The notes under the pieces: generated by a model
What the model saw: only the letters and a program-made list of their open reading frames with translations
Databases searched by the model: none
Told to the model about the DNA's origin: nothing
Position numbers and translations under genes: made by a program
From: Candidatus Zixiibacteriota bacterium
GTDB lineage: Bacteria; Zixibacteria; MSB-5A5; GN15; PGXB01
NCBI GenBank assembly: GCA_900498245.1
Contig: LS998015.1
Coordinates: 2,805,506-2,845,480, forward strand
Direction of reading: 5' to 3'
Length of the DNA: 39,975 bases
In this document: positions 39,839 to 39,975 of the stretch, in pieces
How the letters are laid out: each line of letters opens with the position of its first letter
How positions within the stretch are numbered: position 1 is the first letter of the stretch

Positions 39839-39975
39839 TCAATAGCGATCTATTGAGAGATGTTGCAATTTATTGCCCAGTGTCAGTATAATCTGCACTC
39901 TGGAACTGTCAAAGCCGTCTGAGAAGAAAAGGCCGTTCTGTTCAATTAACCCGAGAGACTTCAAATATGTTATAT
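39839..39975 (-). CDS. C-terminal fragment of an unidentified gene at the right edge
   Basis: The minus strand is open from the edge to a TGA at 39839-39841, giving 44 residues (ITYLKSLGLIEQNGLFFSDG, then FDSSRVQIILTLGNKLQHLS and IDRY). The stop is followed after 23 bases by a strong terminator on the same strand, which supports a real gene end. The fragment is too short for me to assign a family. Confidence 0.6.
   Translation of the reverse strand, partial: ITYLKSLGLIEQNGLFFSDGFDSSRVQIILTLGNKLQHLSIDRY

Noticed and set aside
1-39975. tRNA or rRNA genes, CRISPR arrays, insertion sequences and phage genes
   Set aside because: I looked for cloverleaf-like segments, regular short repeats and transposase or integrase motifs and saw none.

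Overview
The window is a dense, almost entirely minus-strand stretch of chromosome from a flagellated, double-membraned bacterium. The gene set fits an uncultivated lineage of the FCB/Zixibacteria or deltaproteobacterial sort: a Bacillus-like order of flagellar export genes, a MotE-type protein, sigma-54 and sigma-28 control, PilZ proteins, and a cmk-plsC-rpsA block. That placement is an impression from gene content and base composition, not a phylogenetic result.

Right end (34.9-39.98 kb), housekeeping: the C-terminus of an unidentified gene followed by a clean terminator, then cmk, plsC, rpsA (six S1 domains) with its own terminator, and mtaB, a tRNA-modifying radical SAM enzyme.

Middle (9.3-34.7 kb), one very long co-directional block: a consensus sigma-54 promoter lies just upstream of a MotE-like gene. 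It is followed by fliK, flgD, a flagellar-operon protein, flgE, flbD, fliL, fliM, fliN, fliO, fliP, fliQ, fliR, flhB, flhA, flhF, flhG and fliA, mostly with overlapping or nearly touching ends. These encode the hook, the switch, the export gate, the flagellar placement factors and the sigma-28 factor. The block runs on into less familiar genes: a charged small protein, a SwrB-like membrane protein, a DUF2225 zinc protein, three PilZ (c-di-GMP receptor type) proteins, a secreted protein, two histidine-kinase-like proteins whose ATPase domain is absent or eroded, three stand-alone receiver proteins and a small protein resembling the signalling tip of a chemoreceptor. Together they look like a c-di-GMP and phosphorelay control module for the flagellum.

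Left end (1-9.1 kb), the most unusual part: a four-gene membrane module occurs in tandem. Copies C and B are complete and copy A runs off the edge. Each copy has the order (1) signal peptide + fibronectin III-like domain + TM + DUF6754-type domain + TM, (2) a polytopic protein of about 220 aa, (3) a protein of about 305-330 aa with a soluble domain between membrane segments, (4) a polytopic protein of 215-267 aa. The paralogues are clearly related but well diverged, which suggests a hetero-oligomeric envelope machine. The array has its own TTGACA-type promoter and a leader of about 150 nt ending in an intrinsic-terminator hairpin just before the first start codon, so its expression is probably controlled by attenuation.

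No tRNA, rRNA, CRISPR array, insertion sequence or phage gene was seen. No gap between genes exceeds about 290 bases.
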